DNA of 64,000 bases. Source: Herbaspirillum sp. Sphag64. Lineage in GTDB: Bacteria; Pseudomonadota; Gammaproteobacteria; Burkholderiales; Burkholderiaceae_D. The notes below the pieces were generated by a model. It did not search any database, was not told where the DNA came from, and was given only the letters and a program-made list of their open reading frames with translations. This document shows positions 1 to 9,108 of this stretch, in pieces (position 1 is the stretch's first letter; each line of letters begins with the position of its first letter). A program made the translations under genes and the position numbers. The stretch is from NCBI RefSeq assembly GCF_014192645.1, contig NZ_JACHYE010000016.1, forward strand, positions 23,830-87,829, in the 5' to 3' direction.

Positions 1-648
1 CATCTGGGCAATCTGTTGGCCACGATTGACAGTCTGCCCCTCGGTGACCATGATCGCCTTGTTGTGAGCATATACGGACAACAGGCTGCGACTATGCTTG
101 ATGATGATCAGGTTGCCATAACCGCGAATACCATGACCGGCATAGGTGACTTTGCCAGCGGCCGAAGCCCAGACTGGCTGTCCGGCACTACCGGCAATAT
201 CGATTCCCTTGAGATTGTGACCACTGGCGGCGGTGGCGCGTCCTTGTGCCGGCCACATCCAGTTCATGCTCGCCAGCTCGCCGGCGGCCGGTGCTTCGGG
301 CGGTTGTGGATCACTCGCGCCATCACCATCTTGCGCCGCCTTGCGTTTAGCCGGAGCTGACTTGCGTGCGGCTACACGCGTATCACCGGTACCGCTGGTT
401 ACCGGTGCTGTCGCCGATGGCCGGATGCGCAGAACCTGACCGACCTGGATCTCATCCTTGTCGGAAATTTTGTTCCAGGCAGCGATATCGTGATAACTCT
501 GACCAAACGCACGGCCCAGTGAGTACAGCGTGTCACCGCTTCTGACCGTATAAAAGTCACCATTCGCGGTCGGCTGCCCTGCGCAACCAAGCAACAACAG
601 CGGTAGTGCGAGCGCAATCCTCACCAGCATAGTCGAAAAAAACTTCAC
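1..648 (-). CDS. NlpD-like LysM/M23 lipoprotein (partial, C-terminus outside window)
   Basis: Envelope lipoprotein of the NlpD/LppB type, a family that activates peptidoglycan amidases during daughter-cell separation. The visible 216 codons start with a signal peptide and lipobox LLLLGCAG (lipidated Cys22). A LysM domain follows at about residues 31-76 (YTVRSGDTLYSL, then LRIR), then an Ala/Pro/Lys-rich linker and an M23/LytM domain from about residue 130. The first Zn-binding His of active M23 enzymes seems absent (NLKGIDIAG, as in NlpD), so this is probably a non-catalytic activator; that is inference. The chosen start is a GTG one base after the proC stop, preceded by AAGGA, so it is probably translated in the yggS-proC operon. 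An in-frame ATG six codons later is the alternative start. The end of the protein lies beyond base 1. Confidence 0.85.
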   Translation of the reverse strand, partial: MKFFSTMLVRIALALPLLLLGCAGQPTANGDFYTVRSGDTLYSLGRAFGQSYHDIAAWNKISDKDEIQVGQVLRIRPSATAPVTSGTGDTRVAARKSAPAKRKAAQDGDGASDPQPPEAPAAGELASMNWMWPAQGRATAASGHNLKGIDIAGSAGQPVWASAAGKVTYAGHGIRGYGNLIIIKHSRSLLSVYAHNKAIMVTEGQTVNRGQQIAQM

Positions 649-649
649 G

Positions 650-1462
650 CTAATCCTTGCCAAACTCCTCGCCCAATTCTTTGCCACGGGCGGCGGCACA
701 ATGTAACGCTTTGACGATATGTGGACCAACGGCATCGCTATTCATGCTGGTCAGCGCGGCATAAGTGGTACCGCCTTTGGAAGTCACACGCTCACGTAAT
801 ACGCTAACCGGGTCCGGTGAACGTACTGCCAGCTCGGTCGCACCCGCGAAAGTCGCCTTGGCTAGCGCAATCCCCTGCTCCGGGCTCAGCCCCAACTCAA
901 CCGCCGCCTGTTGCATCGCTTCCATGAAATAAAACACGTAGGCTGGCCCGCTGCCGGAAACGGCGGTGACCGCATCGATGAGATTTTCGTCGTCAAGCCA
1001 CACGGTGCTGCCAACCGCGCGCAAAATCTGGTCGGCAACCTCACGCTGCGGCTGACTCACGCCGCTGGTCGGGAACACGCCGGTAATACCTTTGCCGATC
1101 AATGCCGGCGTATTCGGCATGGTACGCACAATCGCCTGATGACCGTTAAGCCAGCGCGACAGATCATCGCTGCGAATACCTGCAACGATCGAAATAATCA
1201 GCTGCTGCTGAACGAAGGGCGCAATGGCGGCAGCAACGGTCCGCAGTTGTTGCGGCTTAACCGCCAGGACGATGACGTCACACTGATCCAAAATGGCATC
1301 CGGCTGCAACGCGGTGGTAACTCCAAATTGCTGCTGCAGCGCTGCCAGCGAATCGGGATTGAGATCGACCACGTGGATATTCGCCCCCGCCGTGAGTTGC
1401 CCTGCCAGTCCACCAATTAATGCGGTCGCCATATTGCCGCCACCAATGAAACCTATCTTCAC
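650..1462 (-). CDS. proC: Pyrroline-5-carboxylate reductase
   Basis: Cytosolic enzyme for the last step of proline synthesis, reducing 1-pyrroline-5-carboxylate with NAD(P)H. The N-terminus carries the Rossmann motif GFIGGGNMATALIGGL, and the C-terminal half has the family segments VSGSGPAYVF and VTSKGGTT. From the chosen GTG the protein has 270 residues, the usual ProC length. The frame is open further upstream to a GTG directly abutting the yggS stop (1486), but a strong Shine-Dalgarno run (AGGAAGAGAG) sits just ahead of the GTG at 1462 and the residues before it do not resemble ProC. It lies between yggS and the lipoprotein gene on the same strand with almost no spacing, so the three form an operon. 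Confidence 0.95.
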   Translation of the reverse strand: MKIGFIGGGNMATALIGGLAGQLTAGANIHVVDLNPDSLAALQQQFGVTTALQPDAILDQCDVIVLAVKPQQLRTVAAAIAPFVQQQLIISIVAGIRSDDLSRWLNGHQAIVRTMPNTPALIGKGITGVFPTSGVSQPQREVADQILRAVGSTVWLDDENLIDAVTAVSGSGPAYVFYFMEAMQQAAVELGLSPEQGIALAKATFAGATELAVRSPDPVSVLRERVTSKGGTTYAALTSMNSDAVGPHIVKALHCAAARGKELGEEFGKD

Positions 1463-1486
1463 AATATGCTCTCTTCCTGAATTCAC

Positions 1487-2194
1487 TCAAATCTGGTTGG
1501 TTTTACGTTGCCCGAAAATGGCAGTACCGACACGCACCATGGTAGCGCCTTCAGCAATCGCTGCATCCATATCTGCCGACATGCCCATCGACAAGGTATC
1601 GCAAGCAATACCGTGCTCACCCAACATCTGCGCGAGCTGGTTCAAGCGCCGGAAAGCGGCATGCTGATCCTCGACAATCTCGGTCGGTGCCGGGATGGCC
1701 ATCAAACCACGCAGATGCAAGCCTGGCAGCGTGACTACGACGCGAGCGACCGACAGCAACTCGTCGGGCGCCAGACCGCTTTTACTGTCTTCGTCGCTGA
1801 TATTGACCTGCAGGCAAATATTGAGCGGCGGCAGATGCGCCGGGCGCTGCTCGGACAGTCGCCGGGCAATTTTTTCACGATCGACGGAATGCACCCAGTC
1901 AAAGTGCTCGGCAATTGGTTTTGTCTTGTTGCTCTGGATCGGGCCGATGAAATGCCATATCAGCGTCGTTTCTGGCAACAGCGCCCGCAGTGCCGCAATC
2001 TTGTCGATGCCTTCCTGGACATAATTTTCGCCAAACGCCAGCTGCCCGGCCTGCACCGCCTCCAGCACCGCTTGCGCATCAAAGAACTTGGAGACGGCCA
2101 GCAACTGAACATCCTGGGGTTGACGACCAACGGCATGCGCGGCAGCAGCGATACGGGTGTTAACAAGTTGCAACTGAGTAGCGATTGACGACAT
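1487..2194 (-). CDS. yggS: YggS/PROSC-family pyridoxal-phosphate homeostasis protein
   Basis: Small PLP-binding protein of the YggS/PLPBP family, which buffers free pyridoxal phosphate and affects amino-acid metabolism without a known catalytic reaction. Visible family features are the PLP-lysine region LLAVSKFFDAQAV, the segment FGENYVQEG, WHFIGPIQSNK, and the C-terminal LSMGMSADMDAAIAEGATMVRVGTAIFG. The ATG at 2194 gives 235 residues; a GTG four codons upstream is possible but adds residues unlike the family. The neighbour proC is its common partner across proteobacteria. It is divergent from pilT with about 50 bp between them. Confidence 0.94.
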   Translation of the reverse strand: MSSIATQLQLVNTRIAAAAHAVGRQPQDVQLLAVSKFFDAQAVLEAVQAGQLAFGENYVQEGIDKIAALRALLPETTLIWHFIGPIQSNKTKPIAEHFDWVHSVDREKIARRLSEQRPAHLPPLNICLQVNISDEDSKSGLAPDELLSVARVVVTLPGLHLRGLMAIPAPTEIVEDQHAAFRRLNQLAQMLGEHGIACDTLSMGMSADMDAAIAEGATMVRVGTAIFGQRKTNQI

Positions 2195-2246
2195 AATCCT
2201 TGGCACCAGGGAGGGATAACGCAGTTTTTATTGCTAGCGATTATAA

Positions 2247-3290
2247 ATGGACATTCCCGGACTACTCTCTTTTTCCGTCAAGAAGCAAGCCTCGGACCTG
2301 CATCTGTCAGCAGGGTTGCCGCCGATGCTGCGCATTCATGGCGACATCTGCAAGATCAATCTGCCCGCGCTCACGGCTGCGGCACTGCGCAGCATGCTCG
2401 AAGCCATCATGGATACCCAGCAACGGACCGGCTGGGAGACCACGCTGGAATGTGATTTTGCCTTTGCCGTTCCAGCACTGGGACGCTTCCGGGTCAATGT
2501 GTTTCAGCAGGCGCACGGCCCAGCGGCAGTGATCAGAACCATCAGTGACACCATTCCCAGCCTGACCCAGTTGCGCGCACCACCTGTGCTGGCTGAGCTG
2601 GCACTGCGCAAGCAGGGACTGATCCTGATCACAGGTCCGACTGGATCTGGCAAATCCACCACCCTGGCGGCACTGATTCAACACATCAACCAGCAGCGCC
2701 AGGCCCATATCCTGACCATTGAAGATCCGATCGAATTCATCCATGTGGCAGACAAATGTCTGATCAACCAGCGCGCGGTCGGCAGCCATACCCACTCCTT
2801 CACCAACGCCCTGCGCGCGGCGCTGCGCGAGGATCCCGATGTGATCATGATTGGTGAACTACGCGATCTGGAAACCGTACGACTGGCACTGAGCGCCGCC
2901 GAAACCGGCCATCTGGTATTGGCGACACTGCATACTTCCTCTGCTGCCAAAAGCATCGACCGCCTCGTTGATGTGTTCCCGGGAGATGAGAAAGATTTAG
3001 TTCGGTCCATGCTGTCGGAGTCGCTAAGTGCCGTCATTTCGCAAACCCTGCTCCGGCACGCGAGCGAAAACTGCCGCCTTGCAGCTTACGAAGTACTGCT
3101 GGGCACATCGGCTATCCGCAATCTGATCCGAGAAGGCAAGGTGGCACAAATGACTTCGGTCATGCAAACCTCTGCCGCGGCAGGCATGCAGACCATGGAC
3201 CAAAGTCTGAGCGAGTTGCTGCGAGAGAAATTGATCAGCATCGACAGCGCACGTGCGGTGGCGCGCCAGCCTGAAAACCTGGTCCCATAA
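2247..3290 (+). CDS. pilT: Type IV pilus retraction ATPase PilT
   Basis: Hexameric cytoplasmic ATPase that depolymerises type IV pili and so drives twitching motility. It has 347 residues, the usual PilT length. Seen in sequence: N-terminal ASDLHLSAGLPP, Walker A GPTGSGKST (about 130-138), Asp box TIEDPIEF, Walker B VIMIGELRD, His box TGHLVLATLHT, and the PilT-specific C-terminal motif AIRNLIREGKVAQM needed for retraction. The common Walker-B wording GEMRD reads GELRD here, a conservative change. The gene is divergent from yggS, a frequent arrangement. The usual companion pilU does not follow; a glutathione peroxidase does. Confidence 0.95.
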   Translation: MDIPGLLSFSVKKQASDLHLSAGLPPMLRIHGDICKINLPALTAAALRSMLEAIMDTQQRTGWETTLECDFAFAVPALGRFRVNVFQQAHGPAAVIRTISDTIPSLTQLRAPPVLAELALRKQGLILITGPTGSGKSTTLAALIQHINQQRQAHILTIEDPIEFIHVADKCLINQRAVGSHTHSFTNALRAALREDPDVIMIGELRDLETVRLALSAAETGHLVLATLHTSSAAKSIDRLVDVFPGDEKDLVRSMLSESLSAVISQTLLRHASENCRLAAYEVLLGTSAIRNLIREGKVAQMTSVMQTSAAAGMQTMDQSLSELLREKLISIDSARAVARQPENLVP

Positions 3291-3358
3291 CCAAACCCGC
3301 TGCTTGCAGCTATGATGGCAACTTACTGTATTTTTACTCTTTTTCTCTCGGGACCATC

Positions 3359-3844
3359 ATGCCAAGCATTTACGACTTTCAACCCGCCTTATCAGATCAG
3401 ACACCGTATTCCCTGGAACAGGTTCGCGGCAAGGTGGCGCTGATTGTGAATACCGCGAGCAAATGCGGTTTTACGCCGCAATATCAGGGGCTGGAACAAC
3501 TACATACCCAATTCAGGGAGCGTGGACTGGTGGTACTGGGCTTCCCCTGCAACCAGTTTGGAAGTCAGGAGCCAGGAACTGCCGAAGAGATTGGTGCGTT
3601 TTGTGAAAAGAACTATGGCGTGAGCTTCCCGCTGTTCGCCAAAATCAATGTCAACGGCAATCAGGCCGATCCGCTGTATCACTACCTCAAGGCCGCTGCC
3701 CCGGGTGTACTCGGTAGCAAAGCAATCAAATGGAACTTCACCAAGTTCCTGGTCCGCAAGGACGGTACGGTGTTCAAGCGCTATGCGCCCACCACCAAGC
3801 CGGAAGATCTCGCCGCTGACATCGAAAAATTGCTTTCAGAATGA
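3359..3844 (+). CDS. Glutathione peroxidase family (thiol peroxidase)
   Basis: Reduces hydroperoxides in the cytoplasm or periplasm using thiols. The 161 residues contain the peroxidatic Cys36 in NTASKCGFTPQY, the FPCNQFGSQEPG segment with Gln70, and the WNFTKFL motif (Trp125, Asn126), completing the catalytic tetrad of the family. Cys82 in AFCEKNY sits where thioredoxin-dependent members have their resolving cysteine, so the reductant is probably thioredoxin rather than glutathione (inference). No signal peptide is visible. It stands alone between pilT and a convergent glutathione transferase gene, with only 25 bp separating the two 3' ends. Confidence 0.9.
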   Translation: MPSIYDFQPALSDQTPYSLEQVRGKVALIVNTASKCGFTPQYQGLEQLHTQFRERGLVVLGFPCNQFGSQEPGTAEEIGAFCEKNYGVSFPLFAKINVNGNQADPLYHYLKAAAPGVLGSKAIKWNFTKFLVRKDGTVFKRYAPTTKPEDLAADIEKLLSE

Positions 3845-3869
3845 TCAATGCCAGTTCGGTAACCTTAGG

Positions 3870-4505
3870 TTATCGCGACACATACGTTCCATCACCAAAC
3901 GGTGCCGCCTTGAATTCTGGCAGCGCCTCAGCGACCTTCGACAAGGCAGCCAGCGCAGGATACGTCTGCTCGGAGACTAGCTCCGGTAACATCTCACGGG
4001 TGAAATTCCAGGCTACTGCTGTACTTACAGTAGCCTGATCAATGTTCTCGCTGGTCACGGTCTCCCGGCGTTTTGCGAATTCTACTTCCAGTGCATCATA
4101 GGCCGCCGACAATTGTCCGGTAATGCGTGACAACCATGGCTGATGCAGCTTGTCTGCAGGACGCAGCTTTTGCTCGTAGACGATTTGCACACTCTTTTCA
4201 TTGGCGGCCATGGCAAGCCCGATCAGGTACAGGGAGTGCCTTAGACCCGGCAGATCAGCAGGCACCAGCGAGCGCGTCTTGTCAGCGTGCGCTTCGGCAT
4301 ATTCCAGAATCAGGATCGAGTCCATCAGCACACTGCCATCCTCACAGATCAACGATGGTGCTTTCACCACGGGGTTGATACTCCGGAAACGATCAAAACC
4401 GCGGAACACGGAGACTGATTCGTGCGTAAACGGCAAGCCAAGCAATTGCAGCGAAATAGCGACACGGCGCACGTAGGGTGAGTCAAGCATACCGATCAGT
4501 TGCAC
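3870..4505 (-). CDS. Glutathione S-transferase family protein
   Basis: A 211-residue soluble protein with the two-domain GST layout: an N-terminal thioredoxin-like domain (start DSPYVRRVAISLQLLG, with the glutathione-contact segment KAPSLICEDGSVLMDSILIL) and an all-helical C-terminal domain from about residue 85. The Ser in the DSPY segment is the likely thiol-activating residue. The family conjugates or isomerises electrophiles, but the substrate cannot be read from sequence. It lies on the same strand as the TRAP transporter genes upstream, separated by about 140 bp, so cotranscription is possible but unproven. Confidence 0.85.
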   Translation of the reverse strand: MQLIGMLDSPYVRRVAISLQLLGLPFTHESVSVFRGFDRFRSINPVVKAPSLICEDGSVLMDSILILEYAEAHADKTRSLVPADLPGLRHSLYLIGLAMAANEKSVQIVYEQKLRPADKLHQPWLSRITGQLSAAYDALEVEFAKRRETVTSENIDQATVSTAVAWNFTREMLPELVSEQTYPALAALSKVAEALPEFKAAPFGDGTYVSR

Positions 4506-4644
4506 AATTATCTCCTTGTCAGTGTGTGTGGGAGGGGGAGGATGAATGAAAAGAGGAGTACTCAGTTCGCAACGATAGCATCATCAGTGGCTACCAGCAC
4601 CTGAGACTTTACAGGTGCTGGCATCATCGACTCATCGAGAACAA

Positions 4645-6531
4645 TCAGGACGGCAAAAAGCCAATCGACAGCCAAGGGATTGCAGCGACAATCAGCAGCG
4701 CAACCACCAGTGCCGCCAGATACCCCCAGACGCGCTTGAAAACCTGATCCGGAGATACCTTGCCAATCGCACAGGCGGCATAAAAACCGACGCCGAATGG
4801 CGGTGCAAACAAGCCAATGCCCATGGCCAGAATCACGACCATCGCATAATGCACATCAGCGATACCCAGTGAACGCGCAACCGGGAACAGCAAGGGACCA
4901 AACAATACAATCGCTGGGATGCCTTCCAGGATGCTTCCCAGCACGATAAAAATAACAATCGTGATCAGCAGGAAGCCAAGACTGCCTCCCGGTACGCCCT
5001 GCATCAACGCTACCAGCCGTGCTGAAAAGCCGGATTGTGTCAATGCCCAGGCCATAGACGTGGCCAGGCCGATGATCAGCAGAATCGCCCCTGACAAGGC
5101 TGCCGCTTCTACCAGCATCGGATACAGCCGCCTGAAGTCGAGGTGTTTCAGGAAGACGTGCATGATGAGCCCGACGATGACGGTGTAGGCCACTCCAATA
5201 GTTGCAACTTCGGTCGCGGTGGCAACGCCTTCTATGACGGCAACCCGGATCAATATCGGCAACGCCAGTGCTGGCAACGCGAATAATAAAGTTTTACCAA
5301 CCACTTTCATGGATGCCCGCGCAACAGTGGGCTTTGGCGCACGCCTTGCCTGATACCAGCAGACCGCTGCGATAGCGATGGTCGCAATCACGGCCGGCAT
5401 CAAGCCGCCAATGAACAGTGCAGTGATCGAGACACTGCACACTGCGCCAATGGTAATAAGGACCAGACTGGGAGGAATGGTTTCGGTCATCGCACCGGAA
5501 GATGAGAGCAGCGCGACCAGATCTTCTGGTCGTGAACCACGCTTTTTCATCTCGGGAAATAAAGCTGGTGCAATCGCGGCCATATCAGCAGCCTTTGAGC
5601 CAGAGATACCGGAGACGAGGAACATTGCCCCCAGCAATACGTATTGCAGACCACCGCGCACATGCCCGACCAGCGCTGCCATGAAGTCAATCAGGGTCCG
5701 TGCCAGACCGCTGATTTCCAGCAGTGAACCCAGCAGCACGAACAACGGTACCGACAGCAAAATCAGGCTGGACATGCCCTCATCCATACGGCCAACAACA
5801 ATCATCAACGGCGCGGAGGTGACCAGTGTGAGATACGCCATTGTGGCCGTGCCAAACGCAAAGGCAATCGGTATGCCACCTGCCACACAGAGGCCAATGA
5901 TCAGGACGAAGAACACCAGCAGATTCGCATTGCCCATCGCGACCAGCGCAGGCTTGGCGAACCACAGTGCGGCGCCGATCAATGCCACGACCGCCAAGGC
6001 CGATAACACCTGACGTAGCGTGGAGCGCGCCGTCATTCTGGCGACTGCAGCCAGGAACATCAGTACGGCGCCAACCGGCAGGGCAGCCGCACGCAGTCCA
6101 TCGGGGATTTCCAACGCCGGTGTGGTGATATCCATCTGCTCAGTGGCATGCTCCAAAGCCGGACCGATAATCATTAGCACGAAAAGACAAACTACCAGCG
6201 CCGCTACCGTCTCCAGCCAGACACGCCATTTGTCGGAGAGCCGGTTCACAATCGCCGTCAGACGCATATGTTCACCACGGTCCAACGCCAATACCGCGCC
6301 CAACATTGACAGCCAGATGAACAATATCGAGGCCAGTTCATCCGACCAGATCAAGGGATCATGCAAGGCATAACGACTGATGACGCCAGCCAGCAACACA
6401 CCCGTTTCGATCACGACCAGCGACGCTGCCAGTGCAGCAACAACATGCATGACCGCGCGATTAAGTCCGATCAGAAGGCGGGCCAGCGGATTGCTGGCCT
6501 TGACCGGTGAATAAGTCATTACCGCTTTCAT
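4645..6531 (-). CDS. TRAP transporter fused permease DctQM
   Basis: Membrane component of a tripartite ATP-independent periplasmic transporter that takes up organic acids using the sodium or proton gradient. The 628 residues are a natural fusion: a DctQ-like four-helix small subunit at about residues 1-195 (signature WSDELASILFIWLSMLGAVLALDRGEHMR) and a DctM-like large subunit of about twelve helices from about residue 200 to the end (motifs GSKAADMAAIAPALFPEM, GAMTETIPPS and a C-terminal FAPPFGVGFYAACAIG segment). Its ATG directly follows the dctP stop, so binding protein and permease are translationally linked. The transported compound cannot be named from sequence. Confidence 0.92.
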   Translation of the reverse strand: MKAVMTYSPVKASNPLARLLIGLNRAVMHVVAALAASLVVIETGVLLAGVISRYALHDPLIWSDELASILFIWLSMLGAVLALDRGEHMRLTAIVNRLSDKWRVWLETVAALVVCLFVLMIIGPALEHATEQMDITTPALEIPDGLRAAALPVGAVLMFLAAVARMTARSTLRQVLSALAVVALIGAALWFAKPALVAMGNANLLVFFVLIIGLCVAGGIPIAFAFGTATMAYLTLVTSAPLMIVVGRMDEGMSSLILLSVPLFVLLGSLLEISGLARTLIDFMAALVGHVRGGLQYVLLGAMFLVSGISGSKAADMAAIAPALFPEMKKRGSRPEDLVALLSSSGAMTETIPPSLVLITIGAVCSVSITALFIGGLMPAVIATIAIAAVCWYQARRAPKPTVARASMKVVGKTLLFALPALALPILIRVAVIEGVATATEVATIGVAYTVIVGLIMHVFLKHLDFRRLYPMLVEAAALSGAILLIIGLATSMAWALTQSGFSARLVALMQGVPGGSLGFLLITIVIFIVLGSILEGIPAIVLFGPLLFPVARSLGIADVHYAMVVILAMGIGLFAPPFGVGFYAACAIGKVSPDQVFKRVWGYLAALVVALLIVAAIPWLSIGFLPS

Positions 6532-7569
6532 TCAGGCCAGCTTCCCGGTGTATTTTTCCAGTATGGCCCAGGCGTCATCGCCGAATTTCTTGTGCCAGTC
6601 GGCGTAAAAGCCAGCGCTGCGCAGCTTGGCGCGGAACAATTCATTATCGGTATCGTTGAATTGCAGACCTTTGCTCTTCATCTCGGCGACCAGTGAGTCA
6701 TTGAGTTGCTTGACGTCAATGCGCTGTTTGGTCGCAGCTTCATTGATGTTCCGGCTCACGATGTCCTGCAGATCCTTGGGCAGACGCTCAAAAGACTTCT
6801 TGTTGCCAAGAATCCAGAAGCCATCCCACATGTGGTTAGTCATCGAGCAGAATTTCTGCACTTCATAGAGTTTGGCGGTGGAAATGACAACCAGTGGGTT
6901 TTCCTGCGCTTCGACGATCTTGGTTTGCAGTGCAGAATAGGTCTCGGCAAAATTAATACTGGCCGGGGCTGCATCGAAGGCGCGGAACATGGAGGTCCAC
7001 AACGGACTTGGCGGCACCCGCAGCTTCATTCCCTTGAGGTCTTCAGGCTTGATGATGGCGCGCGTACTACTGGTGACCTGACGGTAGCCGTTATCCCAGA
7101 TCTTGTCGAAGGCAAAGACCGAGGTCTTGTCCTGAATCTGCTTGCGCACATGAGCACCAAGGTCGCCGTCCATCGCGGCCCAGACCTGGTTGTAATCCTT
7201 GAAAGCGAAACCAATGCCGCTGATCTGTGCAGCCGGAACCAGCGTCCCCAAAATCAATGGTGACAGGCTGAAGAAGTCGACCGCGCCCGAACGGACCTGA
7301 CCCAGGGTATCGGTATCGTTACCGAGCTGGTTGTTGGGATAGAGCTGAAAGTCGATACGGCCCTTGGATTCGGCGGCAATTTTGGCGGCCATTTCCTTGG
7401 CGCGCACATTCATGGGATGCGTCAGCGGCAGGTTATTGGCGAATTTCAACGTGAATTCGGGGGCTGCCAGCGCTTCGCTGCTGAGCATACCTGTTGCTGC
7501 CGCCGCAGAGGCGACTGACACGGTTTTCAAGAAATGACGGCGTGAAATATTACCAGCTGGGTGTCCCAT
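6532..7569 (-). CDS. TRAP transporter periplasmic binding protein (DctP family)
   Basis: Periplasmic solute receptor that hands its ligand to the adjacent fused permease. From the ATG at 7569, which has GGAGA at good distance, the protein has 345 residues and begins with a twin-arginine signal (SRRHFLK) followed by a hydrophobic stretch and an Ala-rich cleavage region. The frame is open further upstream but those residues are not family-like. DctP features include FANNLPLTHPMNVRAKEMA, the Arg-containing KGMKLRVPPSPLW segment that usually contacts the ligand carboxylate, and FAETYSALQTKIVEAQENP. An imperfect palindrome at 7603-7621 lies just upstream and may be the operator. Confidence 0.92.
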   Translation of the reverse strand: MGHPAGNISRRHFLKTVSVASAAAATGMLSSEALAAPEFTLKFANNLPLTHPMNVRAKEMAAKIAAESKGRIDFQLYPNNQLGNDTDTLGQVRSGAVDFFSLSPLILGTLVPAAQISGIGFAFKDYNQVWAAMDGDLGAHVRKQIQDKTSVFAFDKIWDNGYRQVTSSTRAIIKPEDLKGMKLRVPPSPLWTSMFRAFDAAPASINFAETYSALQTKIVEAQENPLVVISTAKLYEVQKFCSMTNHMWDGFWILGNKKSFERLPKDLQDIVSRNINEAATKQRIDVKQLNDSLVAEMKSKGLQFNDTDNELFRAKLRSAGFYADWHKKFGDDAWAILEKYTGKLA

Positions 7570-7921
7570 CTGCTTGTCTCCAGAGTGTTGTTGTACTGTG
7601 AATATGACCAGTCTGACCATAAGCACAGCGTTGAACGCACATTCTGAGCGATAACCCAGCTGTCCGACAAGATATCGCCAGCGCTCTTTGATGATTTATT
7701 TTCAATACAGCACAACCACGAGCCAAAAATGCCGAGATTCATGAAATTGACACAAGTCCAAAAACAGACCGCACAGACGCTGTCGCAGCTTACACACAGC
7801 CCAAGCGGAACACACTTTCCATACTGGCAACGGCGATATACTTGATGCACCAAAGCGAATTGATGCGCCATCATTACGTTGTTGCACCAATCCAATCCAT
7901 CTACGCTGCCGGAGAGATTGT
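7570..7921. other. Divergent intergenic region between dctP and the binding-protein gene
   Basis: About 350 bp without a gene. It must hold the promoters of the TRAP operon (minus) and of the orphan binding-protein gene (plus). Besides the palindrome entered at 7603-7621, three related boxes occur near 7842-7893 (TTGATGCACCAA, TTGATGCGCCAT, GTTGCACCAAT), close to the plus-strand gene. I see no convincing -35/-10 pair and no RNA gene. Confidence 0.5.
7603..7621. promoter_or_regulatory. Palindromic operator candidate upstream of the TRAP operon
   Basis: The 19-base sequence TATGACCAGTCTGACCATA is symmetric at 14 of the 18 positions around its centre (TATG-nn-CAG-n-CTG-nn-CATA). It lies 34-52 bp upstream of the dctP start. 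Such spacing suits repression by a GntR-, LysR- or TetR-type regulator, but no matching regulator gene lies beside it, so the regulator is unknown. Confidence 0.45.
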
Positions 7922-9088
7922 ATGAATCGGGCCAGATGCTACCTGAAGGTGCTATCTCTCGCGCTTGCACTGGCCGCACCGTTATCCAAGGCTGAGGACA
8001 GCGTGGTGGTGCAGATAGGTTTCAGTGGCCCATTGAGTGGCATGTCGGAGGCCTACGGCCGAAGCTTGTTTCATGCAGCACAACTGGCGGTTGACCAGGC
8101 CAACAGTCCGGCAAATGCGCCACTCAATGTGATCGATGGCAAGAGCGTTCGGTTTGTGCTCGCCGCGCTGGATGACAAACAAGATATGAACATGTCGATT
8201 CTGGTCGCCAAATATTTTGTGCAGTCTGGGGTGGTCGGTGTCATTGGCAACACCAATACAACCAATAGCCTGGCGACCTCGGCAATATTTGATGAAGCGC
8301 ATCTCGCCCATATCTCACCAGCAAGCTCGGGTCGAAACTACACCCGCATGGGACATCGCAGTGCATTTCGCGTGGTTGGACACGACGAACAGGCAATTTA
8401 CAGCCTGGTCCCCTATTTGCTCGGCGACATGCACGCCAAGAAAATCGCCATTATCAGCAACGAGACACTGTTTGGCATGGGCATCAGTGGCAAGTTTGAG
8501 AAGGCGCTGCAGGACTTCCAGAAGCCGGCATTCATGCGGGAAAACATCAGCGGGCGCACCTATGATTTCAATGCAGTACTAGATCATATTCAGGAAGCTG
8601 GCGTCGATTATCTCTTCTTTGGCGGCAACGCGGAGCAAGCTGCCATGCTCGCACGCAGTATGCAACGCAAAGGCGTCACTGCCCGTTTGATCAGTGCCAT
8701 GGCTGGTACGGCGGGGGACAATTTTCTCAAGGTTGCCGGCACTGCCAGCGAAGGCGTCATTGCGCTGGAATACGGCGTGCCACCTGACAAAATGACAGGC
8801 TGGAAAAAATTTTACAGCAGCTTCAATACGGCCTATGCGGACGGCATCAACCCATTTACCGTCTGTAGTTACGATGCGACCAACTTGCTTATTGAGGCCG
8901 TTCGGGAAGCCAACTCAACAGACCGTAAAAAGATCGTCGAACAGTTGCACAACATCAAATACAAGGGCGTCAGCGGGAATATCAGCTTTGATGAAACGGG
9001 CGACCTGTTGTCGCCCACGTTTACTGTTTATCAGGTCAGCAATCTGAAGTGGCAGCCAATCAAGGTGCTGCAAACCAGCAAACATTAG
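7922..9088 (+). CDS. Branched-chain-amino-acid-type ABC substrate-binding protein (orphan)
   Basis: Periplasmic binding protein of the LivJ/LivK (peripla_BP_6) family, 388 residues. A signal peptide ends near SKA|ED (about residue 24). The mature part shows family hallmarks: IGFSGPLSGMSEAYGRS, the VIGNTNTTNSLATSAIFDE segment, ISPASSGRNYTR, FRVVGHDEQA and SYDATNLLIEAV. The start is supported by GGAGA upstream. No livHMGF genes lie beside it, so it works with a transporter encoded elsewhere or as a sensor-type receptor. Members of this family bind amino acids, amides, urea or aromatic acids; the ligand here is unknown. Confidence 0.88.
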   Translation: MNRARCYLKVLSLALALAAPLSKAEDSVVVQIGFSGPLSGMSEAYGRSLFHAAQLAVDQANSPANAPLNVIDGKSVRFVLAALDDKQDMNMSILVAKYFVQSGVVGVIGNTNTTNSLATSAIFDEAHLAHISPASSGRNYTRMGHRSAFRVVGHDEQAIYSLVPYLLGDMHAKKIAIISNETLFGMGISGKFEKALQDFQKPAFMRENISGRTYDFNAVLDHIQEAGVDYLFFGGNAEQAAMLARSMQRKGVTARLISAMAGTAGDNFLKVAGTASEGVIALEYGVPPDKMTGWKKFYSSFNTAYADGINPFTVCSYDATNLLIEAVREANSTDRKKIVEQLHNIKYKGVSGNISFDETGDLLSPTFTVYQVSNLKWQPIKVLQTSKH

Positions 9089-9108
9089 TACCTATTCATG
9101 TCGGTTGC

